From: Hormiphora californensis
Taxonomy: Eukaryota; Ctenophora; Tentaculata; Cydippida; Pleurobrachiidae
NCBI GenBank assembly: GCA_020137815.1
Contig: CM035354.1
Span: forward strand, 1,436,146 to 1,500,145
Direction of reading: 5' to 3'
DNA: 64,000 bases
Positions 1-16,776 of this stretch are shown here, piece after piece; position 1 is the stretch's first letter, and every line of letters starts with the position of its first letter. The notes under the pieces are model-generated. The model worked only from the letters and a program-made list of their open reading frames with translations. It was not told where the DNA came from and did not search any database. The translations under genes were made by a program, and so were the position numbers.

Positions 1-235
1 CAATCAATATGCCACATGCGATAAAGTTTGTTAAATACCACTATTACCGTCTCATGTTCACGTGGCAATTGGCATATATTGACTGATTGATAAAGTTCCC
101 CTAACAGCTCTTTAGAAGCTTTTTAATCGTGTTTCAGAAGTTCTGGAAGCTTCGTTCAGCTGCTTGAATGTTTTTCTTCAAGTCATGTAGAACAGCTCAT
201 GACAACATATTAACTGCAACAGTAATCAATTGCAG

Positions 236-2957
236 ATTGGAGCGTACGGCCAAGGAACAAAACCAGTTTCACCCCAGCGATACTACGATCTGAGTCTCCG
301 GAAAAACAAAGTTCAGACTTTCTGGAACCAACCTTCTCCTGAATTAAATAAAAAGTAATTAATCAATTAGTTAGATTAATAATTTGTAAGATTCTTTGAC
401 AGCTGTTCATGAGATCAAGACGAATATTTTCTGACATTGACAGCAAAAGTCTTTTTTTCCCTCTCTCTCTCACTTCCTCTCTCTATTCCACTTCCCAGGT
501 TTGACTATAGTGAAGTAACGTCCAGCACGGAAAATGTGAAGGAATTCATTGCCCATTTTATGGAGTTTGGTCTGGCTTTTCTTACCAATACCCCCCACCA
601 AACTGGAGATATACTAAAGGTAATTGCACTTTTTTATTGGAAGAAGTTTTATATCTAAACGGGAAACAATTCATAACTTGATATACATGTGACATTTTAA
701 AGGTCTGATACTGAGATACCATGTCCTATAATAGTGGGCGGACTCTAGTGCTAACGGACTCTATCCTATATCCTACTCAGATTCTAGATACGTTGGAGGT
801 TGGTCCTTATTGGGATAATATGTTTGGAACTGTATCACGTGTCAGCTTCATGAGTAAGTATAAGTAACACATGATATATGAGCTGTAGCTTGGTAACATA
901 GACACCTGGCCACGGTGTCCTGGAATGAGGTTTTACCTCGCCTAGAGTGACCCGAGAAGTTACGGACCCTACCCCACGTATTTTTTGACGTAGAATCCGA
1001 AAAACATAAAATTAAAATCCTGTCATGTGCCGTTTTTGCGTAAAACGGCAAAAACTGTCATTTTTAGCAATTTTCGTATTTTCCATGGCGCGACCGAGAT
1101 TGAGCGGGGGTCGCACCAGGTGTCTATGTCACCAAGGGTCGCGCCAGTTGTCTATGTCACCACCTCCACTCCCTCTTTTCAGATGATCCATCGAACCAGG
1201 CGTTTAATAACCAACACCTGGACCTACACACAGACATGCCATACTACACACAGACCCCCTCTGCCTACTTCTTCCACTGTCTGGCCAATGAGCTGGAGGG
1301 GGGTGAGAGCTACTGGGCGGACACCTTTAGTGCTGTTCAAGAAATAAGGTAGGGGCATGCAGTAGCTGTCAGCGCGAACCACTCTCTTTGCTCGGCTCTT
1401 CTGCAGAGGGTAAGCGCGATGCCTGACAGATGTACTAGCTACATTTAGGTTTTGGTCGTCCAGTCCAATACTGCACTGATCTACGTGCAATTATTGCGAG
1501 CTATGAAGTATGGTTCTACTAAATATTGGTAGAAGCTGTGAAGATCACTAATCATGAGTCCACTAGTCATGAGTCCACTATAATGGGCCTCATTGAAACT
1601 TTCAGCACAATTACCATGGTACTACCATATCATTAGTTTCTATTAAATTGCAACTAATGACCTGTGCGATGGTAGTAATGGCAGACATGTTATAGCTCCC
1701 AACTAGTAGTTGGGAGATAGAACACGTGTGATCTGAACAAGTCTGCAACTAAATACTAATGACCTTTAATGCTCCAGCTCTGGTCTAGACACTAGTTACT
1801 TATTATGCTAGCTGCGTACCGGGTTCTTACTAAAACTCTTAAAACTAGAAATTCCTGGAATTTTAAAGAGCTTTTTAGAAAGAATTTCGAGTACTTGAGT
1901 TCTGCTTATTATAATAAGTTCCCCTGACCAAGTGCAAGAGAAATCTGCAGTGATCACGACCTATCGCGCTAACCCTTTCTCTCGCTCTTTGAGCTTGGAG
2001 AGTGGTCGCACTGACAGAGAGAGAGAGTGGTCGCGCTGACAGAGAGAAATGGAGATGGTGAAATGGTGATCACATACTGCATTATATGCGCAGCGAAATT
2101 CAAAATATATATCTCGGCTCAAACTCCAATTATTTCTCTGTTTCAGGGAATCTAGACCGGATTACTACGAGTTACTGACTACTGTCTCCGTCCCGTTTCG
2201 TCAGTACGCCACGGGGTGGCACATGGCAGGAAGTTACCCAACTGTTGAGCTCATGAACGGGAACCTGTACCGGGTCAGGGACTGCATCTTTGTTATAGAT
2301 ACCTTCCAAATGACACGAGATCACCCCGCTGAGCTCAGAGAGAGGTGGTGGGAGGCATACAATCATCTGAGAGGACTGGTTACCGACACCAACCGGGCTG
2401 TCCAGGTGAGGTGGGGTGGGGGGGGGGAGTGAGGTCAGGGAGAGGTGGGGGAGGCATACAATCATCTGAGAGGACTGGTTACCAACACCGACCGGGCTGT
2501 CCAGGTACGAGATATACTTAAAATATGGGGTGAGGTAGAGTGGCCAGGCCGGGGTAATTAGAGGGTACCGGGCTGTCCAGGTACGAGATATAGGGGGCTG
2601 CAGAGGATGTAGTTATCTAAAAGAGGGGTTGGGGAAATTAAAGAGGTCGGTGTGTATAAATATACTCTTTTCGAAGGAGGCTAATTACTTCCACACCTTG
2701 GAGCGATTTCCTTGTCATACAGATCTTGTAATTACTGCTAATTATAATTAACCACCCACATGCAGGTGAAGTTAGAGAGTGGGGACCTGGTGTTGATAGA
2801 TAACTGGCGGGTTCAACATGCTCGTAATGCCTTCACAGTCAATGAGGCGAGTCAGGGAAAACACCGGGCTATGGAAGTGGTATATGTAGAGTGGAATCAT
2901 GTCCAGAATAGGTTGCTGAGGAACGATGCCCAGACCAAACCCCTCATTTCAACTTAG
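236..2957 (+). CDS. Gamma-butyrobetaine / trimethyllysine dioxygenase-like protein (5' partial)
   Basis: Six exons fit one frame: 236-354, 499-619, 781-853, 1183-1348, 2147-2405 and 2766-2957 (930 nt, 309 residues plus TAG). All introns are GT-AG with matching phases. The product looks like the BBOX1/TMLHE branch of the Fe(II)/2-oxoglutarate oxygenases, which hydroxylate carnitine precursors. In the visible fragment, LDLHTDMPYY supplies the HxD iron ligands (about H120, D122), and DNWRVQHARNAF supplies the distal His (H264) and the Arg expected to bind 2-oxoglutarate (R266). FWNQPS before FDYSEV matches the linker that precedes the catalytic domain in this family. The N-terminal zinc-binding part and the start codon must lie before the window, so I cannot tell mitochondrial (TMLHE-like) from cytosolic (BBOX1-like). 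It is convergent with the C2 gene. Intron 3 holds a small inverted-repeat element, and the exon-5 donor region is partly duplicated in intron 5. The 236 boundary is the least certain junction. Confidence 0.85.
890..1135. mobile_element. Small inverted-repeat element in intron 3 of the dioxygenase gene
   Basis: The left end reads TTGGTAACATAGACACC and the right end GGTGTCTATGTCACCAA, an inverted terminus family that recurs at 10111, 54632-55289 and 63125-63159. A further right-terminus copy follows at about 1137-1160. No matching target duplication is visible at this copy. There is no coding capacity. Confidence 0.6.
2441..2590 (+). repeat. Partial tandem copies of the exon-5 3' end and splice donor
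   Basis: The last ~65 bases of exon 5 (2341-2407) recur at 2441-2506 with few changes, again followed by GT. A shorter third copy lies at about 2566-2590. Copies 2 and 3 continue with the same bases after GT (ACGAGATATA), so they duplicated as a unit. The copies lie inside intron 5. Confidence 0.75.
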
Positions 2958-3504
2958 CTGGACTAACTGATTCAGACTTTAAACCCCTCATTTCAACCTG
3001 ATAGTGTATAAGGGACTTGATTCAGATGTGTGTAGTGTTTTTAAAACTCTTTTTCTGCGTTGAAGGCATATCTTTTGTGAGCAGAAATACCATTGAAAAG
3101 AGCGAGTGCGGGCAGCTAGATAAATGGTTTGTGTGTGATGATATTATCACGTACACAGACCAACAGGATTTATATAGCTAGCTGCCCTCATATGAGTTGA
3201 TTTTGTTGACAAAATGTATAATTGTAACCGTTTTCGTATTTTCTTCCAACCCCCCACAAATCCAAAACACATTTTTTTTGCAAACGACTGGAATACTACA
3301 AATACATATTGACAGAAAGAATACACGTGGAAATTTGAAATGTTAATTGTTCAGCAAATACACAGCGATCAAAATGTGTTTCATGGTAACCTAGGCAACC
3401 GTTTCTCGTACCAAACTTTGAATTGATGTCTAGCTGAATCTTTTGAATCGTCTCAACGTCCAGACAGGACCCTTCTTCTCATACATGGTCTCTCCTATAC
3501 TACA
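2958..3504. other. Convergent intergenic spacer
   Basis: This is the roughly 550-base gap between the stop codons of the dioxygenase gene (plus strand) and the C2 gene (minus strand). It should hold both 3' UTRs. I see no AATAAA in the expected place for either gene, no ORF of note and no transposon ends. Confidence 0.5.
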
Positions 3505-9766
<6,262 letters not shown>

Positions 9767-10110
9767 GGTTGACCTGAAACAGATACTGTTGATCCCGGGG
9801 CACTTGCCAGTGCTAATATATTATTGGTACTGCTGCATTGTAGACCTGCAAAATTGCCCGAACCTCTTTCACCGCAACGGCAGAGAGGGTCTTGCATTTA
9901 CTATACTGAAGGGGAGAAACTATAAATTTTATAGTTTTTTAAATAAAATCGAAATTATTGGTTCAACAAATGCTACTAAAATACTTCCATATAAGGCGAG
10001 AATCGGGTCAATATGTCGTGGTGTCTACGAACTCTAGCTCTTAGCAACTATCTTAATAGCAATAGTAAAACTTCAGGTGGTTTGCAGCAGTTGAGACAAT
10101 GCCCCCAGCC
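9767..10110. other. Upstream of C2 gene, no feature resolved
   Basis: This is the region 5' of the C2-gene start codon. The CTGTTTCAG just before the ATG implies an upstream non-coding exon, but I could not place it. No core promoter motif stands out. Confidence 0.4.
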
Positions 10111-10430
10111 TTGGTGACATAGACCTGGCGCCAGGTGTCTATGGGTCACCACACACCAAAGTTAAAATTAAAATTAAAATTTTGATTTTAAACCCGCACA
10201 CACCAGCGGCCGTTAAAATTTCTCTCCCCATTCTAAAGGTAACAATCTCGCGCGCGATTTTAACGGCGTGTTAAAATTTTGTCATCCAACGCGACCGTCA
10301 AAATCGTGCGTGAGATTGTTACTTTTAGAATGGGGAGAGAAATTTTAACGGCCGCTGGTGTGTGCGGGTTTAAAATCAAAATTTTAATTTTAATTTTAAC
10401 TTTGGTGTGTGGTGACCCTATGTCACCAGC
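10111..10430. mobile_element. TTGGTGACA-type palindrome interrupted by the GGTCACC MITE
   Basis: Sequence at 10111-10143 is the abutted pair of TTGGTGACATAGAC... termini seen elsewhere as a tiny element. Its right terminus is split after CTATG by the MITE at 10144-10417 and resumes as CTATGTCACCAG. This is a nested insertion. Confidence 0.6.
10144..10417. mobile_element. Palindromic MITE, GGTCACCACACACC family
   Basis: 274 bp with near-perfect inverted halves beginning GGTCACCACACACCAAAG and a 5-bp target duplication CTATG (10139-10143 and 10418-10422). A shortened copy lies at 56861-57040 and a diverged half copy at about 46933-47076. Its ORFs are mirror-image shadows. Confidence 0.9.
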
Positions 10431-10744
10431 CCACTTGGACTGGTACAATTCAGGTAAACTAACCTGCTAGGGCCATTCCTGAGTCTCTGGTCCTCGTCCG
10501 CCAAGGATGAGTTATCACTACTTGGAGTAGGGGGAGGTAGGATCTCTGGCGAGGGGAGTTCGTTGTGTTACCATGGAGAGCTGCATCATATAATTGTTAC
10601 CATGGTAACAGTAGTAGCATTGTTGTAGTCCCAGCTGAGCTGTTCAAGGTGGAGATAGCAGCATTTAGCGGCACGATCGTTACTCGACCCACAGCACTTA
10701 GCAAAGTAGTTCCTGCAGTTAATGTGAATGTTATCATGAATTAT

Positions 10745-12020
10745 AGCAGAGGTAGCAGCGCTATATATAGCAGACAAAACATCTACACACGTGTTTCTAA
10801 CGTACCAAGATCAGTGCAATAAGCCTCTAGCTCACCAGCACTATATAGCAGATAAAACATTCTACACACGTGTATTTCTAACGTACCAAGATCAGTGCAA
10901 TACATGTAGAGGTAGCAGTAGCAGTATACTAGCAGATAAAACATCTACACACGTGTTTCTAACGTACCAAGATCAGTGCAATAAGCTCAGCTGCAAGCAG
11001 TCTAGCAGATAAAACATCTACACGTGTTTTTAACGTACCAAGACTGCAATAAGCCTCTAGCTCACCAGCAGATAAACATCTACACACGTTTTTCTAACGT
11101 ACCAAGATCATGCAATAAGCCTCTAGCTCACAGCACTATATAGCAGATAAACATTCTACACGTATTTGTATCATCTGAATACCATGTGAATCTGTAGAGG
11201 GAGCAGTTTCTAGCATATCTACAGATTAAACTCTACGTTTTCTAACGTACAATAGTGCAAATCATACCACACTATAGGATCAAACTACAAGTCGTTTTCT
11301 AACGTCACCAACAGTGATACCCCTCTCAGCCAAGCAGATAAAACATCTACCACGTTTTCTACGTACCAAACACATAAGCCCTACCACCAGATTAGCAGAA
11401 AACATCTAATGTTTACTAAGTAACCAAGATCAGTGCAATAAGCCTCTAGCTCACCAGCCTAGCAGATAAAACATCTACACGTGTATTCTAACGTACCAAG
11501 ATCAGTGCAATAAGCCTCTAGCTCACCAGCCTGCTAGCAGATAACACTACATTTCTACACCAAGATCGCAATAAGCCTCTCCCCCAGCAGATAAACACTA
11601 CCCGTATTTCACGTCCAAGATCATGCATAACTCTAGCTCACCCCGATAAACCCACATTCATCAATCACAGCCCGCTTAGTACAGTTTCCAACGTCCAAAC
11701 CCCCAGATAGTCAATGTATTCTATCCGTCAGGCATAGCCACTCACCCTCGCCGAAGTAACACATGAAAGGTCTGTGCTTTTCAACGTACCAGATCTCTGA
11801 ATAGCTCTTGCCTCACCCAGCATAATAGCAGATAAAACAATTCACACTTGTATTTCTAACGACCAAAGATAGTTGAAAGCCTCTAGCTCACAACACTGCA
11901 GATAAAACCATAACGTGTTTTCAACGTACAAGATCAAGTGCAATAAGCTCTAGCTACAAGCACTATATTAGCAGCATATAAACTACTACAGCGTGTTTTT
12001 AACGTGGACCAAGATCAGTG
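10745..12020. repeat. Tandem array A, decaying units
   Basis: Repeated units contain AGCAGATAAAACATCTACAC, CGTACCAAGATCAGTGCAA and TAAGCCTCTAGCTCACCAG, period about 65-85. Copies from about 11170 to 12000 carry many small indels and substitutions, more like unpolished long-read sequence than normal divergence. Confidence 0.9.
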
Positions 12021-12023
12021 CAA

Positions 12024-12764
12024 GAAGGGGAAAAGCCGTATGGGAACTGGGAATCCAGTACGCCGAAATTAACTTAAAGGAAGAAAACTGATTCGTATTT
12101 TCAGTTGAACAGCCGTTTCTGTACTCGAAATCGAAATGCTATCGCTGGTTTCTCCATCTTTTCATTCCTACATCAAACATCCAAACCTTAGCAGCACGCA
12201 ACACGTCCTCTCTCTCTTTCTCTCTCCCCCCTTTTTCCCCCTTTTTTTTCCCCCCCTCCTCTCCCCCTTCTCTCTCCCTCCTTCTCTTCTTCTCTTATCT
12301 CTCTCTCTCTCTCTCTCGTCCTCTCTCTCGCTTTCCCCCTCTCTCTCTCCTCCCTCTCCTCTCTCTCTCTCTCGCCTCCAGGCTTTCTCTCAAAGCCCTT
12401 TTTAATCTTATAACCTACCTTATTACAGCACAAATTTTTTCTCATTGTCCTCTCTCTCCCTCTCTTTCCCCTCCCCTCTTCCTTCTCCTTCTCTCCTCTC
12501 TTTTTTCTCCCTTTAACTACCAGTATCCCTCATATGCTTTGCAAATTGTTTTTAATCACCTGTTAAAAAATGGAAAACCCAGAAGTACTCGGTTTTCAAG
12601 TACACCAGATCCTCTCATTTTAAATTTTTGAACTGAGAGAACTCGTCCAGCGCGCGATGTTTCGAGGTCAGTTCAGTAAATAGCCGTACTGGTGCGCGAA
12701 CTCCAGTGTTTTTCTCAGTAAGTAGCCGTCGAACTGGAGTTCAGTTCAGTACGGCTGTTTTCCG
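12024..12764. other. Segment interrupting the tandem array
   Basis: A non-repeat segment splits the array. Its borders are weakly inverted (GGAAAAGCCGTA on the left, TACGGCTGTTTTCC on the right), so it may be an insertion. It contains a CT-rich low-complexity stretch (about 12205-12380 and 12445-12510). Coding potential is only low-complexity. Confidence 0.45.
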
Positions 12765-12772
12765 CCTAAGCC

Positions 12773-13455
12773 TCTAGCTCACCAGCAGATAAAACATCTA
12801 CACACGTGTTTTCTAACGTACCAAGATCAGTGCAATAAGCCTCTAGCTCACCAGCCTGCTAGCAGATAAAACATCTACACGTGTATTTCTAACGTACCAA
12901 GATCAGTGCAATAAGCCTCTAGCTCACCAGCAGATAAAACATCTACACGTGTATTTCTAACGTACCAAGATCAGTGCAATAAGCCTCTAGCTCACCAGCC
13001 TGCTAGCAGATAAAACATCTACATGTATTTCTAACGTACCAAGATCAGTGCAATAAGCCTCTAGCTCACCAGCAGATAAAACATCTACACGTGTATTTCT
13101 AACGTACCAAGATCAGTGCAATAAGCCTCTAGCTCACCAGCCTGCTAGCAGATAAAACATCTACACGTGTATTTCCTAATCATACCAAATCGTGCAAAAG
13201 CCTCAGCTATAGCAGATAAAAAGTATTTCTAACGTACCAAGATCAGTGCAATAAGCCCCCTAGTCTATATAGCAGATAAAACAATGTATTTTTAACGTAC
13301 AAGTCAGTGCATAAGCCTTAGCTTCTAGCAGATAAAATGTATTTCAAGTCCAATCAGTGCAAAAGTACAAAAAGGCCTCTACGCTAATAATTTGCATATG
13401 CAAAACATGATTTAAAAAACCAAGATCAGTTTCAATAAGCCTCTAGCTCACCAGC
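12773..13455. repeat. Tandem array B, continuation of the same unit
   Basis: Well-conserved units of the same array as 10745-12020, decaying again after about 13170. On the minus strand each unit contains CTGGTGAGC, which resembles a splice donor. Confidence 0.9.
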
Positions 13456-13456
13456 C

Positions 13457-16400
13457 CTGCGGAAGAAGAGATTGGACAGGGGGTCGGGGGTGGGGCTCTT
13501 CCCCTACTCCTCCCCAAATTTTAAAGGCTGCCGTTCCTACCGCGGGGGGGACCCACTCAACGGGACCAGGATTCACAATTCGCATATTGTTATAGGGCCT
13601 ACAAGACCCGCTAACAACCTGAGACCGAGGAGCCAACTTCGATAAGCCGTAACTTTCATGGTGGACGAGGGTAGGACTACAACCACGATATGATATCATT
13701 AGTGTGTAAGTACCTGAAGTACTCCCTCGCCCGGACCGGAATGGAATCCCCTCCCTGATCCGTAAAGTAGGTGCAGAGTACTGTGCACCTCTGGTACCAT
13801 TGGCTGACTCACTTCGGACTAAGAAAATCCCAGAATACTACAAAATGGGTCACAGTTGTACCCCCTACAAAAGGGGAACCAGTCGAGCACAAAAATTACC
13901 GACCTTTCACACTGACGAGCATTTACTAACACTGTTCGACGCGTATCGTCCAGGGCCCAGATGTTGAACATTGTTGAAAAAAATGGCCTTTTTTTTTTTT
14001 TTTCAAAAACACAGCAGGGCTTTCCGCAAAGGACGATCGTGTTTGGACCCACTTCTTGGCCACATAGACTGGTTAGTAAAAGCTTATGCGGTGAAAAAGA
14101 GAGACACTGTGTACCTCGCTCCCCACTCCCGCATTTTGACTATGAGTCGAGCTTACCGCTGACCTTTGGTCTATGCTCGTTAAACTGAGGCGGTAATGGA
14201 GTCCACTCTCAGATTGTTGAATGGCGGAATCTTTCCTACCGATAGGAAACAGAAAGTGTGCTTGACGTGACGCTCACAATCTTATCGCGTACCATAATAC
14301 GCGGTGTAACCCCAGGAAGTGTGTTAGAGCACCGCTCCTCTTCTTAAGTCTTTAATCAATATCTTGAGTTATGGAGTTGAAAGATGCCTTACGTTCAGCT
14401 TCTTCCGCTGACGAACTCGAGAGCGGCGATGGCAATATCTATTCTGCTGATACTGAACATGTAACAGCTGCAGCAGGATCTGATCGATGATGGCTAGGTC
14501 AAGGACGAACAATAATGGTCCTAAACGAAGACAACAATTGCCTTACGACCCACAGACACAACCCAAACTCCCGATGAATCTCTTTCCTATGGCGGGCATT
14601 TGAGTACAGCCTACCAACCAGTGGCGGTGCCACAAATCTCACCTTCGATCATGTAAGGGATCTGGGATTAAAGTTTCCTTCCAGTGACTTAATCCTGGAG
14701 ACCACCTTGTCAATCTGTTTGGCCCAAGCGAGGAAGATGCCATGGCCATGGTGTTCGGGTGGTTCTCGCAGTTCGGGGACCCCTGACTGATAGCGCTGTT
14801 TCTTAAAACCCTGGTCATAAGCTTGATGGAGTACTTTGCTCTCCAGTGTGGATCCCGCAAACCTGTATGTGATATCCAACTGATCGAGTCTGTTCAGCAG
14901 CGGGGCTTCACAGGCGAAATCTCCGCTGAAGGACCTTGACTACGGAACGCCTAAAAGAAGCCCTCGACTACTTGATGTCTCTGCAAAGACGGTACTTTAT
15001 AGGTATGCATTGCTAATCATGCACAAGACCCTACCGTGGGCTGATACCGAATGAACCCGATATTTAGCTTCAAAATCAATCAAAAAATCAACCGTACCTC
15101 CCGCCACGGTGCCAAAGCCGAGAGATACCTGACCTGTCAACGGGTAAAGAGCCAAAGAACTGGCACAACTGTTGAATAGCTCTTTTATCCTTCGGTGTGC
15201 GAATAATATCACAACGGCGGTACCGCAGATCAGGGCGGGGGGAGGGTGGCGGGGCAACGGGGGGTGGAATTGTCCTCCGGAATGATCTGAGGGAGATCGA
15301 GGACCCTGATTTAGTTTTAAATGTAAGCTGGGCGCGCTCCTTCTCCGTTATAACCCAAACGCCCCCTAACCCTTGACATATCAGCCCCAACAGAACTCTT
15401 TGTCTGACTGGTTGTTGGAGCCAGTTTCACTAAACGGTGGTCCGATTCCCCCTGGGATGACCTGACGTATCATGGCTAAACAACTCAAAGTATAAAAAAA
15501 AGTAAGTATCTCTCTCTCCTCTCTCTCCTCCTCAATCCATCTCCCATCTCCATCTTCCATCTCCATCTCCATCCTCCATCTCCATCTCCTCTCTATCTCT
15601 AACAATTCTCAGTCACGGGGGGGGGCCGCGCCTAGGGCGGGGGGGTCACGGGCGGAGTAACTTTTCATCAGCTACTACTATAGGTAACTTGGATAGCCTA
15701 CATTGGCAGCAAGGTTCGAACAAGGAAGGCAGGGGGTGTGATTGGATCGATACTGGAACTGGTAGAGATTATAGCAATAGCAAACGTGTGATCTGAAACT
15801 TTACTCATGAGTGTAAGTGCACTGCTACTCCATCCCCCCGATATTAAGAGCATTCTCCACTCTGCATCGGATGGGTAAGCACTGGACAGAGATTTGCATT
15901 GCATTACGTTAGTCGGACCCTATTATTGCATGTCGTGTAGCTTGTGCCTGTTTCAATGATAGTCCACTAACGGGGACATCCGTTTATTGCAGGGACAACA
16001 ACCGCCCGACCGGAGACGGCCATCTTGGTATATTAGACTCTGGTGGAAAGGTGATGTCAGTCAAGACTAGATCTGGTTAAGAGGATCAGGACCTGGTGAT
16101 GGATATAGGTAATCAATAAACCACTACCTACCCTGCGGTTATATGTAACGGGCACCCGCTAGGGGTGATCGCTCACCATATACGTGTACTGCCAGACCGG
16201 CGAAGCAGGGAGGGTGTATATGGTATAAAACCCTACCAAAGGAGGTGGTTTTATACTTTATATCAGCAAGGATTTATTGATTATAAGTTTTTTATGGCGG
16301 CAAAACATCCTCTGCTTGGTTAATAGCGGGCGGGGCATATCAGACAAATTTTCACCCGCTGAGACATTCATTAGGAAATGGAATTGAATTTTGAATACTT

Positions 16401-16676
16401 TGTTCAAGTGCTCACACTTCACTCTATGTTTCCAAATCCCCCTCTAAACGATATACAGCGTGCCTACCTGTTTACCACTATATCTTGACTCAAGATGTTC
16501 CGTTCATTTAGACATAGCGTCATACCAAGCCTGGAATTATTTTCTCTTCACAAAACTCTACATAAGGGCCGATCCAATATTCTTTCCATCATCTTGTACA
16601 GAGATGGTCGTGGTTGTCGGGTTAGATACCTCGTCAACGATCTTCAAACCTAGAGGATGATAGGGGAGTTCATATT
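13457..16676. other. Unassigned, less repetitive block with coding-like fragments
   Basis: Composition is more balanced than the flanks. Short open stretches look protein-like but cannot be joined or named: minus strand about 14646-14942 (contains YRFAGSTLES), plus strand about 14371-14490 with a second short ORF starting in its stop (TGATG), and a plus-strand piece after TTATTGCAG near 15991 (DNNRPTGDGHLG then stop). I recognise no family. It could be degraded gene pieces, foreign sequence or misassembly next to the gap. Confidence 0.35.
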
Positions 16677-16776
16677 NNNNNNNNNNNNNNNNNNNNNNNN
16701 NNNNNNNNNNNNNNNNNNNNNNNNNNNNNNNNNNNNNNNNNNNNNNNNNNNNNNNNNNNNNNNNNNNNNNNNNNNN
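16677..16776. other. Assembly gap (100 N)
   Basis: Exactly 100 N, the conventional size for a gap of unknown length. Sequence changes character on either side, so order across it is not certain. Confidence 1.
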
